Assembly (NCBI GenBank): GCA_020284085.1
Contig: JACEVL010000032.1
Location: 1,288,501 to 1,352,500, forward strand
Source of the DNA: Aporrectodea caliginosa
Taxonomy: Eukaryota > Annelida > Clitellata > Crassiclitellata > Lumbricidae
Length of the DNA stretch: 64,000 bases
Direction: 5' to 3'
Part shown: positions 10,989 to 22,585 of the stretch, in pieces
Layout: each line of letters opens with the position of its first letter
Position numbering within the stretch: the stretch's first letter is position 1
The notes under the pieces: generated by a model
Seen by the model: the letters and a program-made list of their open reading frames with translations, nothing else
Told to the model about the DNA's origin: nothing
Database searches by the model: none
Position numbers and translations under genes: made by a program

Positions 10989-11040
10989 GTTTATTGAAAC
11001 CTGAGTGACAAACCGCATTCAGTGACAATAGAGGTAATAA
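10852..11040 (-). mobile_element. Two family-B retroelement tails either side of (AT)n
   Basis: TTTTCGTTTATTCAGAAC...GACAGAACGCA (10852-10900) and ATTCGTTTATTGAAACC...GACAAACCGCA (10984-11040) are related copies of one dispersed tail. They are separated by an approximately 83-bp pure (AT)n run. Related copies lie near 11968 (inverted), 35763 and 51083. On the minus strand the tail reads GGTTTCAATAAACGAAT. The layout suggests a duplicated retroelement end with the microsatellite grown at the junction. Confidence 0.5.
10904..10986. repeat. (AT)n microsatellite
   Basis: About 83 bp of uninterrupted AT dinucleotides. Confidence 0.97.
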
Positions 11041-11193
11041 CAGTGTCGAGAAGTTAACATAAAATTGAGTTATCGTGTAAACAGTATCCTATGTATAAAG
11101 TTAGTGTAATCTTTTTCAGGGAGTGTGAAGTGGTGCGGTTGTAGATTTGTATATGTGTTCATTTGTTGTAGATTTATATATGTGCTCATTTGT

Positions 11194-11270
11194 AAAGTAA
11201 GTAAGAATACTCTTTATTTGACTACCAGCAAACGCACAGTAGCTTACAGAGGAAACACATAATACAAACA
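11194..11270 (-). mobile_element. Dispersed retroelement tail, family A copy 2
   Basis: AAGTAAGTAAGAATACTCTT is followed by TTATTTGACTACCAGC and AGCTTACAGAGG. It is the most diverged copy of the family also seen at 6002, 18076 and 57096. Confidence 0.45.
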
Positions 11271-11550
11271 TTTATGCAAAGTCACATAACATTCTCATAA
11301 TAAATTACGTCACCTTATCCTGTCTGGATATCGTTTAATTTAATTTTGAATGACTTATACAGAATATGTTTTTATTATAATACTCTAGAAATTAAGTCGC
11401 GATTGTCCATGTCCGGAAGATAGAAGCCATGGACCCGAGACCGGAGAGTATGTCCACAAGAGGGACGAGGTGGGGCTGGGAAGAGCCGATGAAGTACATG
11501 GTGTTCATCATTACGTGCAGCGCTAAATAAGCATTCATCAGCTTCCACCA

Positions 11551-11613
11551 CCATCACTGCCGCGCTGGGTGATTGTGGTTGTCAACCACAATCACCCAGC
11601 GCGGCAGTGATGG
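11551..11613. repeat. 63-bp palindrome with perfect 31-bp arms
   Basis: The left arm (11551-11581) starts CCATCACTGCCGCGCTGGGT and ends GATTGTGGTTG. The right arm (11583-11613) is its exact reverse complement. A single T at 11582 is the spacer. Three of the next four outward base pairs also match. The arms are GC-rich compared with the surroundings. Confidence 0.95.
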
Positions 11614-11619
11614 CGGTCA

Positions 11620-11967
11620 CTGGTCGTATAGATACTGTCTACGTCTCAGCCTCCCCATCAGCTGCTCAATCCGTTCCCGCTCCCCTGCACGCACTAGTGT
11701 AGCCCCACTAATGCGGGTGGAGGTGTGCACTTAATGAACGAACGATTGCCTTACCTCACCCTCCTCTTTGAAAGGCTTTTTAGACGCACCGCATGCTCAA
11801 TGGTGTGTAATGGGTAGTTGTAAGTAAGCTGTCATGAGATGGCCTGAGTGAATACAGATCTATCGTAGGTAAATCATTTATGCAATTACTGCTGAACGTT
11901 GTTCTTTGTCATTAGATGCTGGCGTCAAAAAAAATATAAGCAAGAATTAAATTAGTTCCTAGTTAAA
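11620..11967. other. Non-coding stretch, no gene recognised
   Basis: No repeat family or frame of note identified. Confidence 0.4.
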
Positions 11968-12052
11968 TGGCCAGCATAACTGTACACTGTAACCGGTTGC
12001 GTTTGTCAACCGAGATTGTTTCAATAAAGAAAATTATTATTATTATTATTCT
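11968..12052 (+). mobile_element. Family-B retroelement 3' end with (ATT)n tail
   Basis: TGTACACTGTAACCGGTTGC is followed by GTTTGTCAACCGAGATTGTT and TCAATAAAGAAAATTATTATT. It is nearly the reverse complement of 35763-35822, so the two copies are in opposite orientations. The AATAAA followed by an ATT repeat is a typical LINE/SINE tail. Confidence 0.7.
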
Positions 12053-12109
12053 TTCGTTAAAGTGATGACCAACTCTGAGAATTTTCATAATGTTGCTCAT
12101 GCACAGCCA

Positions 12110-12215
12110 CCAATTCCGTTAGTTATACTGGTTAGAGCGTATATCCCATGCGTCTCTCTGAGTAAGGGTGTCGGTTCGCATACCGATGGCGGCTTATTTA
12201 AGAGAGTCAAATCTC
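12110..12215 (+). mobile_element. tRNA-derived SINE head (A and B boxes)
   Basis: The A-box-like TGGTTAGAGCG (12129-12139) and B-box-like GGTTCGCATACC (from 12173) are spaced as in a tRNA promoter. The region between does not fold convincingly as a functional tRNA by eye. SINE relic preferred over tRNA gene. Confidence 0.45.
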
Positions 12216-13682
12216 GGGCTAGCACGGTCTGCATACGGGAACTTTAAAGGGCATCGCATCCATTCAAACGGGCAGCGAGGTTCGAGGCCACACGGACCGT
12301 ACGATCGCTGTGGAAAAACGCGCGTTCATTAAGGTTTATGGTCATTTCTCTGTCCAATACTTTCCTATAATTTCTTCTGTTGGTGTAGCTCCAGTTACCT
12401 TTCTTGCACTCTTGCCTTTCGTCATTTCTTGCATGTCTTCTCATTCTCTTTCTTCATTCTTGCGCGTATATAATTCATACAAGTAAGCTTATGATACAAC
12501 CTGTCTGTCTGTTTGTCTGTTTTTCTCTATTTCCTTCACACACCAACTTTCCATCTATAATAAGTCTTCATTCGACTCTCTGCATCTTCTTCGTCATCAG
12601 GTCTTTTTCTATATCTCTCTTTTGCCTGACCCGATTATTTTTCTTATTTTTGCTTTTCACTCGTGAAAACTGTTTGCCTGTTTCCGCCTGATACTCTCTT
12701 TGTCTTCTATTTCCCAGCTCTGATTGTTATTCGTTTCTTTTGCCTCTACTGCTTCATCTTCTTTATATTCCTCTCTGTCATCAGTCTGCTCTGTCTCTCA
12801 AATCTTCCTATTTTCCCTCGCGACCGAATTCCTTTGTCTCGTTCTTCCTCTATTTCTTTTCTTCTCGGCTTCGCTTTCATTCCTGTTTATTTCTCCTCCT
12901 CTCTTCCCCTATTTCTCCTGAAGCCGGTGGTCTCCAGGGTGTGCATGATGACTGTGGACATCGACCAGTGTTTAATCCAATCCCCCTCTTCCGGGTGGGG
13001 GGTCAGGTTATGTGGGAGGTGGCGAACGAGCGCCCGAAGGACGATCGCCAAGGGGAGGGGTTTGTTTTTGAATTTTTTTAATTTCCACACTGTAATGGTA
13101 GCATTTTAAGTTGTCATCTTTAAAAAATTGCTATATTATTTCAGTGCTATTAGGAGTGGTTTGAGACTTCAATAAATATACGTATAATAATAATTTCGTT
13201 ATTTATCAAGTTCAGCAACTCAGTTTTACTGCTGCGCTGGTGCAATGTCAAGATAATACTCGTAACGGGTGTATCTTGTTATTGCATCGAATGTTCGGAG
13301 CAGCATCAGAACCAGCTGTCACTCATAGCTAAGATGTAGTTTGAGTCGTGTTTGAGTTTGACTGCATGCAGACAAAATTCTAGCCAACCAGACATATATT
13401 TAAACTAGGCCTAATATAAACACTAGAAAAGTATGAATCGGTTATGCAATGGAATGGACAACGACGGCTTTTGACACCTGATCATGCACTTGGATCAGCT
13501 TATCCCCATTGCTCAAGAAGATCCTGAATTTCTGACCAGGACACAATTAGCAGAAATAGCTACAAATGGTACGCACATCAAGCAAGAAGGATTCAACTAC
13601 CGAATCGGGAAGCCATGTAGTAATGATGTAGTTTTACTAAATGTTCAAGTAACAAAACATTTTGAAATTTGATAGTTTGACA
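12216..13682. other. Pyrimidine-rich then AT-rich stretch, no gene recognised
   Basis: About 12400-12910 is strongly TC/TTC-rich and gives Phe/Leu/Ser-rich frames in all plus frames with no domain. It is followed by a GC-richer stretch (about 12910-13070) and ordinary AT-rich DNA. Confidence 0.45.
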
Positions 13683-14373
13683 TTTGAAAAATAGAAGCCA
13701 TTTAGTTGTTCAAATATAATATTTTTACAACATATTTACGATATGTATATTTATACGACCATGGGATAAGTTTATTTAAGTATATCTTACATCATTTAAC
13801 CTGCATGAACTGAATTCATTTGTAACTGTATTTTTGATATGAAAGGTTGAACTGTATTTAATAGCAGCTGATTGCTCAATTCTGTCATAGACATATTTTA
13901 AAGTTGGATAGAGGCAGACATGAAGGACGGGCAATGGATCCACTGAATTTGAAAGATAGAAGCCATTTAGTTGTTCAAATATAATATTTTTACAACATAT
14001 TTACGATATGTATATTTATACGACCATGGGATAAGTTTATTTAAGTATATCTTACATCATTTAACCTGCATGAACTGAATTCATTTGTAACTGTATTTTT
14101 GATATGAAAGGTTGAACTGTATTTAATAGCAGCTGATTGCTCAATTCTGTCATAGACATATTTTAAAGTTGGATAGAGGCAGACATGAAGGACGGGCAAT
14201 GAATCCACTGAATGAAGAGTGGTATGACAGAGGCATGAAAGAAGATAATGGCGAAGGCAATTCTGCTGGAGTTTGAACTCTCCTTAACTAATGCCTGAAG
14301 CACGGACGATTGATTGATCGAGATGAAGTGTAAACAGGGATTTGTATAGCGCATCTTTAGCAATTTCCTACTC
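13683..14373 (+). repeat. 265-bp tandem duplication within a dispersed repeat
   Basis: 13683-13947 and 13948-14212 are nearly identical copies with a 265-bp offset (both run from TTTGAAA-ATAGAAGCC to ATCCACTGAAT). The sequence continues uniquely to about 14373. A diverged inverted relative occupies about 20557-20938. The near-identity of the tandem copies indicates a recent duplication. Confidence 0.9.
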
Positions 14374-14640
14374 TTTTTTCTAAATCACGACATTTCAATG
14401 AGCGATGTATTGTTCGTAATATATTTTGACAGTTCATATAATATCATAGTGTCAACAGCAAAACTATTATTATTTCGCTATATTTCTCTGGGGGAATAAA
14501 TCCTGCGGTGGACATTCCCCCAGAGGTGCTTAGATTGAACAATGTGCATCGACTTACATTCAACGGATGCAAAAAGTACCATTCACATGCACGCCGAACA
14601 AAGACATCCGGTGTTATGAGTCTTTACTGTGAATTGACCG

Positions 14641-14917
14641 TTGTATTATGAGTTCGACCATAAAACGATTCGAGATGAAATTCCTGCTACATTTTGTGAT
14701 CCGTTTAATAATGTGTATTGTATAGAGAGAACACGAGGGTTGAGTGACTTAACTGCAAAGTATCTGTTCAGCGAAAGCAATGAACTCGGAATGTGCTCTG
14801 TAAGCGTCAACTTTAAATTTCCACAACTAAGCGCAGGGCACCAGCTTATTCACGAGCGCTGCGTCGAGAAGTTAGATGGGCTGCCCAGAGATGTCCAGTG
14901 GAGATCCAGTCCGTTTG

Positions 14918-14920
<3 letters not shown>
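14641..14920 (+). other. Short open frame running into the GA tract, unassigned
   Basis: About 93 codons of non-repetitive sequence, including NSNELGMCSV-like and [16 protein letters not shown] text, are open before the frame enters the GA microsatellite. It has no ATG at its start and no recognised domain. The word CCAGCTTATTCACGA recurs near 63837, which hints at another dispersed repeat. Probably not a gene. Confidence 0.2.
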
Positions 14921-15623
<703 letters not shown>

Positions 15624-18075
15624 GGTACTCGAAAGTTTGGAAGGCGGATGGTAGGATGGAAAAGGGTAGACATTCTTGATGAAGTGAGACTTTAGTCTGG
15701 AGTGAAAACCCTGTGGGGTGATAAGTAGAGGAGCCTGTGGCAGACAACAGTGGGTGAGCGTCGACATTGGTGGGAGAACTGAAAGATAGTCTATGTTATG
15801 GAAGATGTTTGGCTGAACCGTCGCACACTTTAAAGCACTTCCGCTGAAAAATCACAGTAACTCACTGTGCAACTTGGTGAAAGCTTTCTGTAAATTCAAA
15901 AATAACTTGCATGATTTGTTAATTATTTTTACAGTATGCTACTGTGACAGGTGCATGCAGTGATTCGTTATTTAAAAGTCACAATAATTCGCAATCACTG
16001 TGAAGGCAACTTTCTGCAAAGCTACATTGTCTGATACTGGAATGCTGTAGACTGCATCAAAGAATACAGTCTTTACCAGATTACAAAATGCTACAACGCC
16101 AGGTGCTCATTACAGTAGGCCTACACAGTTACTGTGCCGCTCTGTAATTACCATAGTCCCTATTTCTATGAATGGGCCACGTTTGTGTACTTTATTTAGC
16201 TGCAAACACAGACTGTGTACCTATGCAGCGGTCTGGTCCTCCTTGTCTTTCATGTTGGCAGATATTTCTTCTTAGCCATCATAGCCTTTTACGTCGACCG
16301 CCCGTTGATTAAAAAAAACTAGATTAACACGAGTCAAACAGAGGAACAGCATCGGCCAAAGCGAACACAAAGGGAAGAGGCAATACGTTTCAGCCAACGG
16401 TCGCATCATATTATGTAAACACGACGTCTTTTCTTATCATTTTCGTTCGTCGTCATATTAATCGCACAAACGTGTGAAACGTGTCTTTACTTTTGTCATA
16501 AGACTTTTCGATGTTCCCAGATGCTGCCTTTCTTTACACGTCACATAAACAACGATAACGCCTTGATTAAATTTGTGTTTCGATTATAATGGAATATTAA
16601 AAAAACGATCCGATATCATAGTGCAATAACTGCAATATTTCGATATGATGGATTCTTGTCTTGCGTATTTTACGACTATAACACAGTTGCGCTATATTGT
16701 TTGTTTGAATTCACGTTGCAGATTAACAGTGATTCGGGTGCATTTAGACGGCAACAAATTTGTTTGAAGCCTATGCGCTATGCACGTATGGCACTATTAT
16801 TGAAGGGTCTGTAGTATCGGAGTCATATATGTATAGGCCTAGCCTACACTATGCGAAAATCAGCATCAGTACTTGCCACTTAGGCTATGATTAAGACTAG
16901 TCCGTATGTTTGGTATTGACACATAATTTCATGTGACAATCAAAATGTAGGCGCTATACAAATGATCAGACATATTCATGCACATATGCATGTGGTTATA
17001 AATGCCTGTTACGTTTTCTGCAATAAGTGCTTTGCAGCCTGGAATGGTTTATTCGCTTTCAAAGAAACATCCGGAAACGTACTTTTGCAAGTACCATGAC
17101 TTCCTTTCAATCAAAGGGGCAGACTAATCGTATTGTTGCTGTTAGCAACCTATATATGCATTTGCAATAATTAAGGCACAGCCAATGCCAGACAGCTACC
17201 AGAATTGCAGTATTGCAATGATATGAACATCTCTTTACAACAATAGGTCTATGAACCGTATACTGAATTTCATGGCAACATTGAGGTAAAAATAATCGAC
17301 TAATGGAGACGTTGCGCTATTCTGTCCCCAATTCCCTTTTCCATCCCATGTAGGCATCATCAGTGGATATCAAAAGGTCTCATAAGTCTCATAAGGTCCT
17401 TCTTGCGTTTCAATATGAACGTCCCTACGGCATCTTGAGTCGACGCTTGACCAAGAACACTGCACCAGATGAGTGTTCTTATCATTGCAATATGAAGCCG
17501 CGTTGAGACCAATAAAAAACTTTAGACGACCCTTTGAGTCCCTTTATCTCTCAGCCGACCGTCAGCATCTTTCATCGAGATCTCGAGACTCAGCCGCATC
17601 CGACGCAGTCACATAGGGGCCACGTGATACTTTGAGTAGACAACTAATCCAACTTAATCATAAAACTTCTATAGCGCTATTATAAAATGCAACAGGCATA
17701 AACCAACGAAGCTGCGAACGGAATGCAAATGCGGTCAATTCCAAGGGTCAGTCGTATGATACAGAAAGGCAGACTATAAGAAGTGAAGAATCACGTTGAA
17801 ACCAAAACGTCTTAAGTCGAGATTGGAAAGATACCAAGGACACGGAAGAGCGATTGTTTAAGTGCATTCCACAACCACCCGACAGGTTTATGATCTGAGA
17901 ATGAAAACTGTGCAGAGCAACGGCGTTTTCAAATTAAGTGCGTTTTCAAATTAAGTTCTGTCCAATGAATTGCGTTTTCAAGTTCGATTTCGCTAAAGAG
18001 CGATTATCGATTGATGGCTTGTGCGTTGATGTATCGTCGCTATAGAAGCTTTCTAATTAGGTCAGATTAAAGTAC
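15624..18075. other. Long non-coding stretch, no gene recognised
   Basis: AT-rich unique-looking sequence. I found no reading frame of interest, no TIR/TSD pair and no sizeable tandem array. Confidence 0.5.
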
Positions 18076-18233
18076 GTAAGTAAGTAAGTATATACTTTAT
18101 AAAACCGCTTGCAGAAGAGTTGCACTCCGGTGTACAAACATCATATAGGACAAATAGAAAATCAATAGGAGTACACTATCATTCCTAAAAACGTTTTTTC
18201 CTCGTAGTATTGTCAATAAAAGTCAGGACCCTG
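18076..18233 (-). mobile_element. Dispersed retroelement, family A copy 3
   Basis: From the GTAAGTAAGTAAGTATATAC tract through TTGCACTCCGGTGTACAAAC to AGTCAGGACCCTG it aligns over its whole length (about 155 bp) with 57096-57252. Both end exactly at ACCCTG. Read on the minus strand, the element starts CAGGGTCCTGACT and ends in a TTAC-repeat tail. Confidence 0.8.
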
Positions 18234-20030
18234 ATTAGATGGTGCAGAGGATGATTCGACGCACTTCCACCTTCATCCCAATTCTAAGAGCCGGAGCATC
18301 CATCTCCTGCCTTCAGCTGATGCGACGTCTTTTCCTCAAGTAGCATCTCCGATCCATCACTCTTCAACAATATTTGCATATTCATTCGTCGCAAATTGTT
18401 TCCTGTCGGGTCAGCTGAAATATTTGCGGCCACTCATCGATCCATCCATCGGAGTGGTTTGCCGTCAACGATTCTCTCTCCTGAAGATATATTCGATGAT
18501 GCACTCAGTGTACGAATTTGTCTTTCTTAGTCAACATGAACAGAACGTCAGTCCGCCAATCAGAAACTAAAACGTCTGTAAAGTTTATTACTAGTAATAT
18601 ACGTCATTAAATTTTCTTCAGAATATTTATTGGTGTTTTCTCATTTAAAATTGTAGCTGAGACTCTTAATTCTTTGACTTTATGTTTGTTCAGATTTGTG
18701 CATGTATGTTGTCACAACATGTTGTCTGATTTGTTTCTGCCTTCGGGCGTAATAAAGTACTGAATTCGGCCTTCTGCGCAACTTTTAAGAGAATATTAGG
18801 GATGATGTTTACAAATATTTTCGGATTTTGAGCGCTTGACATTGTGTTTTAGCAGTGTTTTAACGTTCTTCTGCCTTCGGGCGTACTAAAGTGCTCAGTA
18901 CATCATGGGTTTGAAGACGATGATATATATATAGGCATAACATGGGCTGCGAATGATATGTATAATGTTCTATAACGAAATCGTTTATGTAGCGCTTTGG
19001 AGAAACATCCGATTAAATGGACTCTACAATATAGGCTTAAGATTGCGTGGGGTTTAAGGAGTGTGGAGAAGGAGCAGAACAATGAAGTGCAGAACTTTCT
19101 CTGAACCAGTTAAGAACGTTATACTTTGAAGCGATGGAAACATTTCAAATGAGGAAATTAACATTTACACTAGCTATATGTCCACACTCAACGATAGATG
19201 GCGCTTAGGAATAACACGTTGCATTCAGTGTGAATGCAGCTGTATGGATACTTAGCCAAACCAATCGTCAATGAAAACCATCATCTCTGCAGTTGCATTC
19301 AACGCAGCAGTCAAATGTACAATAGGATTTCGTGCTCATTTGATGAGAGAAAGACGTCGTCCGAAGCCTAAGAATGGCATCTGGACTTTGATACGAGTGA
19401 ATGGCAGCTGAAGACTTGACGACAAGTGGCCGCCAATATTATTAATTGCCCGTGCAAAGTCGATGTCGCCTAGGCGACAGCTTTATTAGCAGCGTCCTAT
19501 TGATCTCGGATTATGCCAGACTGACGTACGACGTTCCGTTGCCAGAGCGACGGCTGCAATACAGATGCTGAAGGACCTACGTTGTTCGCCAGGGTTCCTT
19601 TCAACGGCTTATGACCAATGACCGCACGACAGTCCGTGGCTTTTTCATTCTAGATTACATATCTTCAAAGAACAGGATCGACTCCCTTTGTTAAATTCCT
19701 CAGCAACTTCAGCAAGATATTATTACTCTAGAAAACGCCAAAACTCAATACGTAGCGTAAGAATCATGTAGGTTCGAGTACCTTTAAAGTCTACACAGAC
19801 TCAAGAACCTTGTTGTACCCGGTATGATTGTCATTTTCGCATCGTGAGTCGAGTAGATGTCGCGGTTGGAGGTATTAGAGCCCCGTCAGACTTAGTCTAA
19901 TGCTTCACGATCACGAAATTGAACAAGTATCGACTTAACGAAGCAGAAAAGTCGGATCACGTCAGCAGTGGATAATGGAGACTGGAACGCAACGACAGCA
20001 CCGTCACATGTATATCAGCATCATCTGGGC
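18234..20030. other. Non-coding stretch with a possible LINE 3' end
   Basis: No gene recognised. TTCTGCCTTCGGGCGTAATA (AAGTACT follows) occurs near 18738, with a near-copy at about 18869 (CTGCCTTCGGGCGTACTAAA). The motif, with its AATAAA-like ending, resembles 3' ends of some non-LTR elements. The sequence at 18240-18560 may be a badly decayed RT end, but I could not align it convincingly. Confidence 0.35.
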
Positions 20031-20120
20031 GGGGAGACGATTGAATGGTAACACGCTTGCACGAAGATCAGAGGGACGCGGGTTCGATGCCCGCTAGCCA
20101 TATAAGATTGACTCAGCCTT
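20031..20120 (+). mobile_element. tRNA-derived SINE head
   Basis: TGGTAACACGC (20046-20056) fits an A box and GGTTCGATGCC (20081-20091) is an exact B box. The text between (GATCAGAGGGACGCG) is of the kind seen in widespread animal SINEs. No acceptor stem or CCA-ready end is apparent, so a SINE is preferred over a tRNA gene. Confidence 0.6.
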
Positions 20121-20556
20121 CAACTCTAGACTGTTATATAGTTAAATTCGACTCCTGTTAAACTTGTTATCATCTGTTACTACTATATTGTGTAAGTCTT
20201 AATCTTGCTGTGTACGAATGAATTATCTTATAAACCGAAAACGACGTCAGGGCAGAAATTCTTCAGTACAGGAGTTGTACAGTTGTGGAACGGTTCAGCT
20301 GACAGTTGATACTATCATAACTCTTAAGAAGAAGCTAATAGGGAGGGGCTATTTAGCATTCAAGGGTGCCTTGATAATTTATGATTCCACGTCTTCTAAA
20401 ACACTTAACATCTCTGTTATGTTCTGTATGCTATCTTAAGACCATTCTTAACACGACCTGTACTAAAGAGATTTGGTGGCAAAGTCCGCTATCGCGATAC
20501 TTTCCAGGCCAAGCTTTTAAGAGCGTTGGAAGCAGCTTAAGGTCACCCACGCGTTG

Positions 20557-20938
20557 GAGTAGGAAATTGCTAAAGATGCGCTATACAAATCCCTGTTTAC
20601 ACTTCATCTCGATCAATCAATCGTCCGTGCTTCAGGCATTAGTTAAGGAGATTTCAAACTCCAGAAGAACTCCGTTTTTACCGTCTTTCATGCCTCTGTC
20701 ATCTTTCACTTCCACCTGCCAATCAGCCATCTCTACCCAAACCACTCTCCATTCAGTGGACTCACTGTCCGTCCTTCATGTCTGCCTCTATCCAACTTTT
20801 TGAAAATTTTTATGACAGACGTGAGACACTAGTTGCTATTAAATACAGTTAAGCTTCTCATATCAAAAATACAATTACAAGATAAAACAACTGAAATGAT
20901 AAAAGATCAACTTGAATAAACTAATCCCATCGTCGTAT
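20557..20938 (-). repeat. Inverted, diverged copy of the 13.7-14.4 kb repeat
   Basis: GAGTAGGAAATTGCTAAAGA, then TGCGCTATACAAATCCCTG, matches the reverse complement of 14340-14373, and similarity continues to the GTCGTATT end. It has only one copy of the unit duplicated at 13.7-14.2 kb. It carries extra sequence (about 20705-20755) absent from the other copy. Together the two form inverted repeats about 6.2 kb apart. Confidence 0.8.
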
Positions 20939-21461
20939 TGTTCATGTTTTCATACAGCTATTAAAGTTGCAAGACTAAAAATACACATTTGAAGCATTCA
21001 TATAAAAAGAAATATAGACTAAAGGTCGAATATATTTTCATTACTACAGACAACCGGATATATTCTCATCGACGTTGCTCTTTGCACGCACACTGTCCAC
21101 TGGATAAGCCACCAGTTGGGTTCCACTACCGCCAAATAGGTTATTTGATGAGCTAGGCTAAAATGTCCGTTAATAACTATTAAATTCTGCCGGACCAAAG
21201 CACATCTGGCGGGATTCCGACGCAGGCAGAGGAGCTAAGCAAGGCAAGCAAATAGGTGATCCGAAATAATTTCCGTTTTCAGCTGGCGAGTGACTCTAAT
21301 GCTGAAGAAATACACGCATACACGCGAAACCGTTATCAACAGTATCATCAACAGGATCGCAAGACGAATTAGAAAGCACTTAGTTACGATCCGAGTTGCC
21401 TCCTCCAGACGTATGCGAGCAGAGTACGAAGGTGTCACGAAAGGCGTTATAGAATACTTAG
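20939..21461. other. Non-coding stretch, no gene recognised
   Basis: No recognised frame or repeat. Confidence 0.4.
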
Positions 21462-21616
21462 ATACATGCATGTACATACATACATACATACATAATACAT
21501 AATACATAATACATACATACATACATACATACATACATACATACATACATACATACATACATACATACATACATACATACATACATACATACATACATAC
21601 ATACATACATACATAC
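21462..21616. repeat. (ATAC)n tetranucleotide microsatellite
   Basis: About 150 bp of ATAC units with a short AATAC interruption. Open in several frames (Met-Tyr-Val-Cys on the minus strand), not coding. Confidence 0.96.
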
Positions 21617-21630
21617 TCTTATCCTCTTAC

Positions 21631-21772
21631 CTCTTTCATCTAGTGTTGCTGATGTTGAAGCATTTGTCCAGCCCCCTCCTCCTCCTTCCGCTGTTGGAGT
21701 TGGGGCAGAGCGGGATGAAGTCGAACACGATGGATCAGTGGCCGAACAGTTTTTTGGAGTTGGCAACAAGAC
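21631..21772 (-). CDS. Candidate 142-bp internal exon, Ser/Thr/Gly-rich
   Basis: On the minus strand a strong acceptor (TTTCTGTTTCCAG|G) precedes 21772 and a strong donor (GAAAGAG|GTAAGAG) follows 21631. Between them one frame is fully open: VLLPTPKNCSATDPSCSTSS, then RSAPTPTAEGGGGGWTNAST and SATLDER. The exon enters in phase 0 and leaves in phase 1. Its low-complexity Ser/Thr/Pro/Gly composition is like a linker, and I recognise no domain. Entry phase fits the donor of the candidate exon at 52221-53006 and exit phase fits that at 8282-8631. Both splice signals are good, but short exons like this also occur by chance. Confidence 0.4.
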
Positions 21773-22577
21773 CTGGAAACAGAAACCGAGTCACGATTCT
21801 TCATCCGAAAGAAACCCATAAATGCAAATAGTTCCATCATGCACAACGGATTGTGTCTTTATGTCTTTGCATGTGTACTACTTATGCAACAGAAGAGAGA
21901 AGGTTGAGAGACTTCGAAGGAATGAGGAGTTGAAAGAAATATTATGCAAAGTGATATGCTAAATGCAGGACAGAATCCTTTATGGAGGGCACAGTGGTCA
22001 ATAAGAAGGAAGGGGAGAGGAAACAAAGAAATAGAAAGAAAGAGACAGATGAGATGAAAGACAGTGAGACAGGTAGACAACGGAGCTAGAGAAACACAAT
22101 GATATAAAGGTGCATCTATGCCATTTATCGTTTTGATTTGTGTTCAGTGTTGCTGTGGGTGTTATTACCAAGATTTCGTAGTAAACCATTAGAAGACTGG
22201 ATCGGCATCTTGCAAGCCTTTAGAAGCAGAGCATCTACTTCAGATCCCTACATCCAAACTGCGACTTTCATTCTATTCGAGAAGATGTCATTATAATTTC
22301 CAGCGGACATTTAACGGTACTATACATTTATCACTTAGCCTACTCAAAGACACATTTTTTTACTTAGAGTCGCTATCCTTCAATGTATTTTTCAAGTTTC
22401 GGTTGTATGCAACCAACCTATCGGCCAGTTCATTGCATGACAGAATATTTGTCTCAGGCATGCATCTTATTCAGGAAATGGAAACGTCGACGAGACTGAA
22501 GCTTTAAATGGTATAACAATGCACCACTGATAGACTATATAATTATACACTGTAAGGACAAAACGCTATAGGCTATA
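21773..22577. other. Non-coding stretch, no gene recognised
   Basis: Purine-rich GAGAAAG text around 21890-22080, otherwise unremarkable. Confidence 0.4.
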
Positions 22578-22585
22578 CTTATAGT
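22578..22585. repeat. 8-bp TSD CTTATAGT, left copy
   Basis: An exact second copy lies at 23872-23879. Confidence 0.85.

Noticed and set aside
12404..13109. Phe/Leu/Ser-rich frames as membrane proteins
   Set aside because: All three plus frames are hydrophobic because the DNA is TC-rich; no consistent start or conserved domain. The TC-rich block at 59637-60140 behaves the same way.
20031..20120. Functional tRNA gene (exact B box)
   Set aside because: No credible acceptor stem or anticodon arm, and SINE-like text between the boxes. The same reasoning applies to 12110, 33562, 49870, 50046 and 62216.
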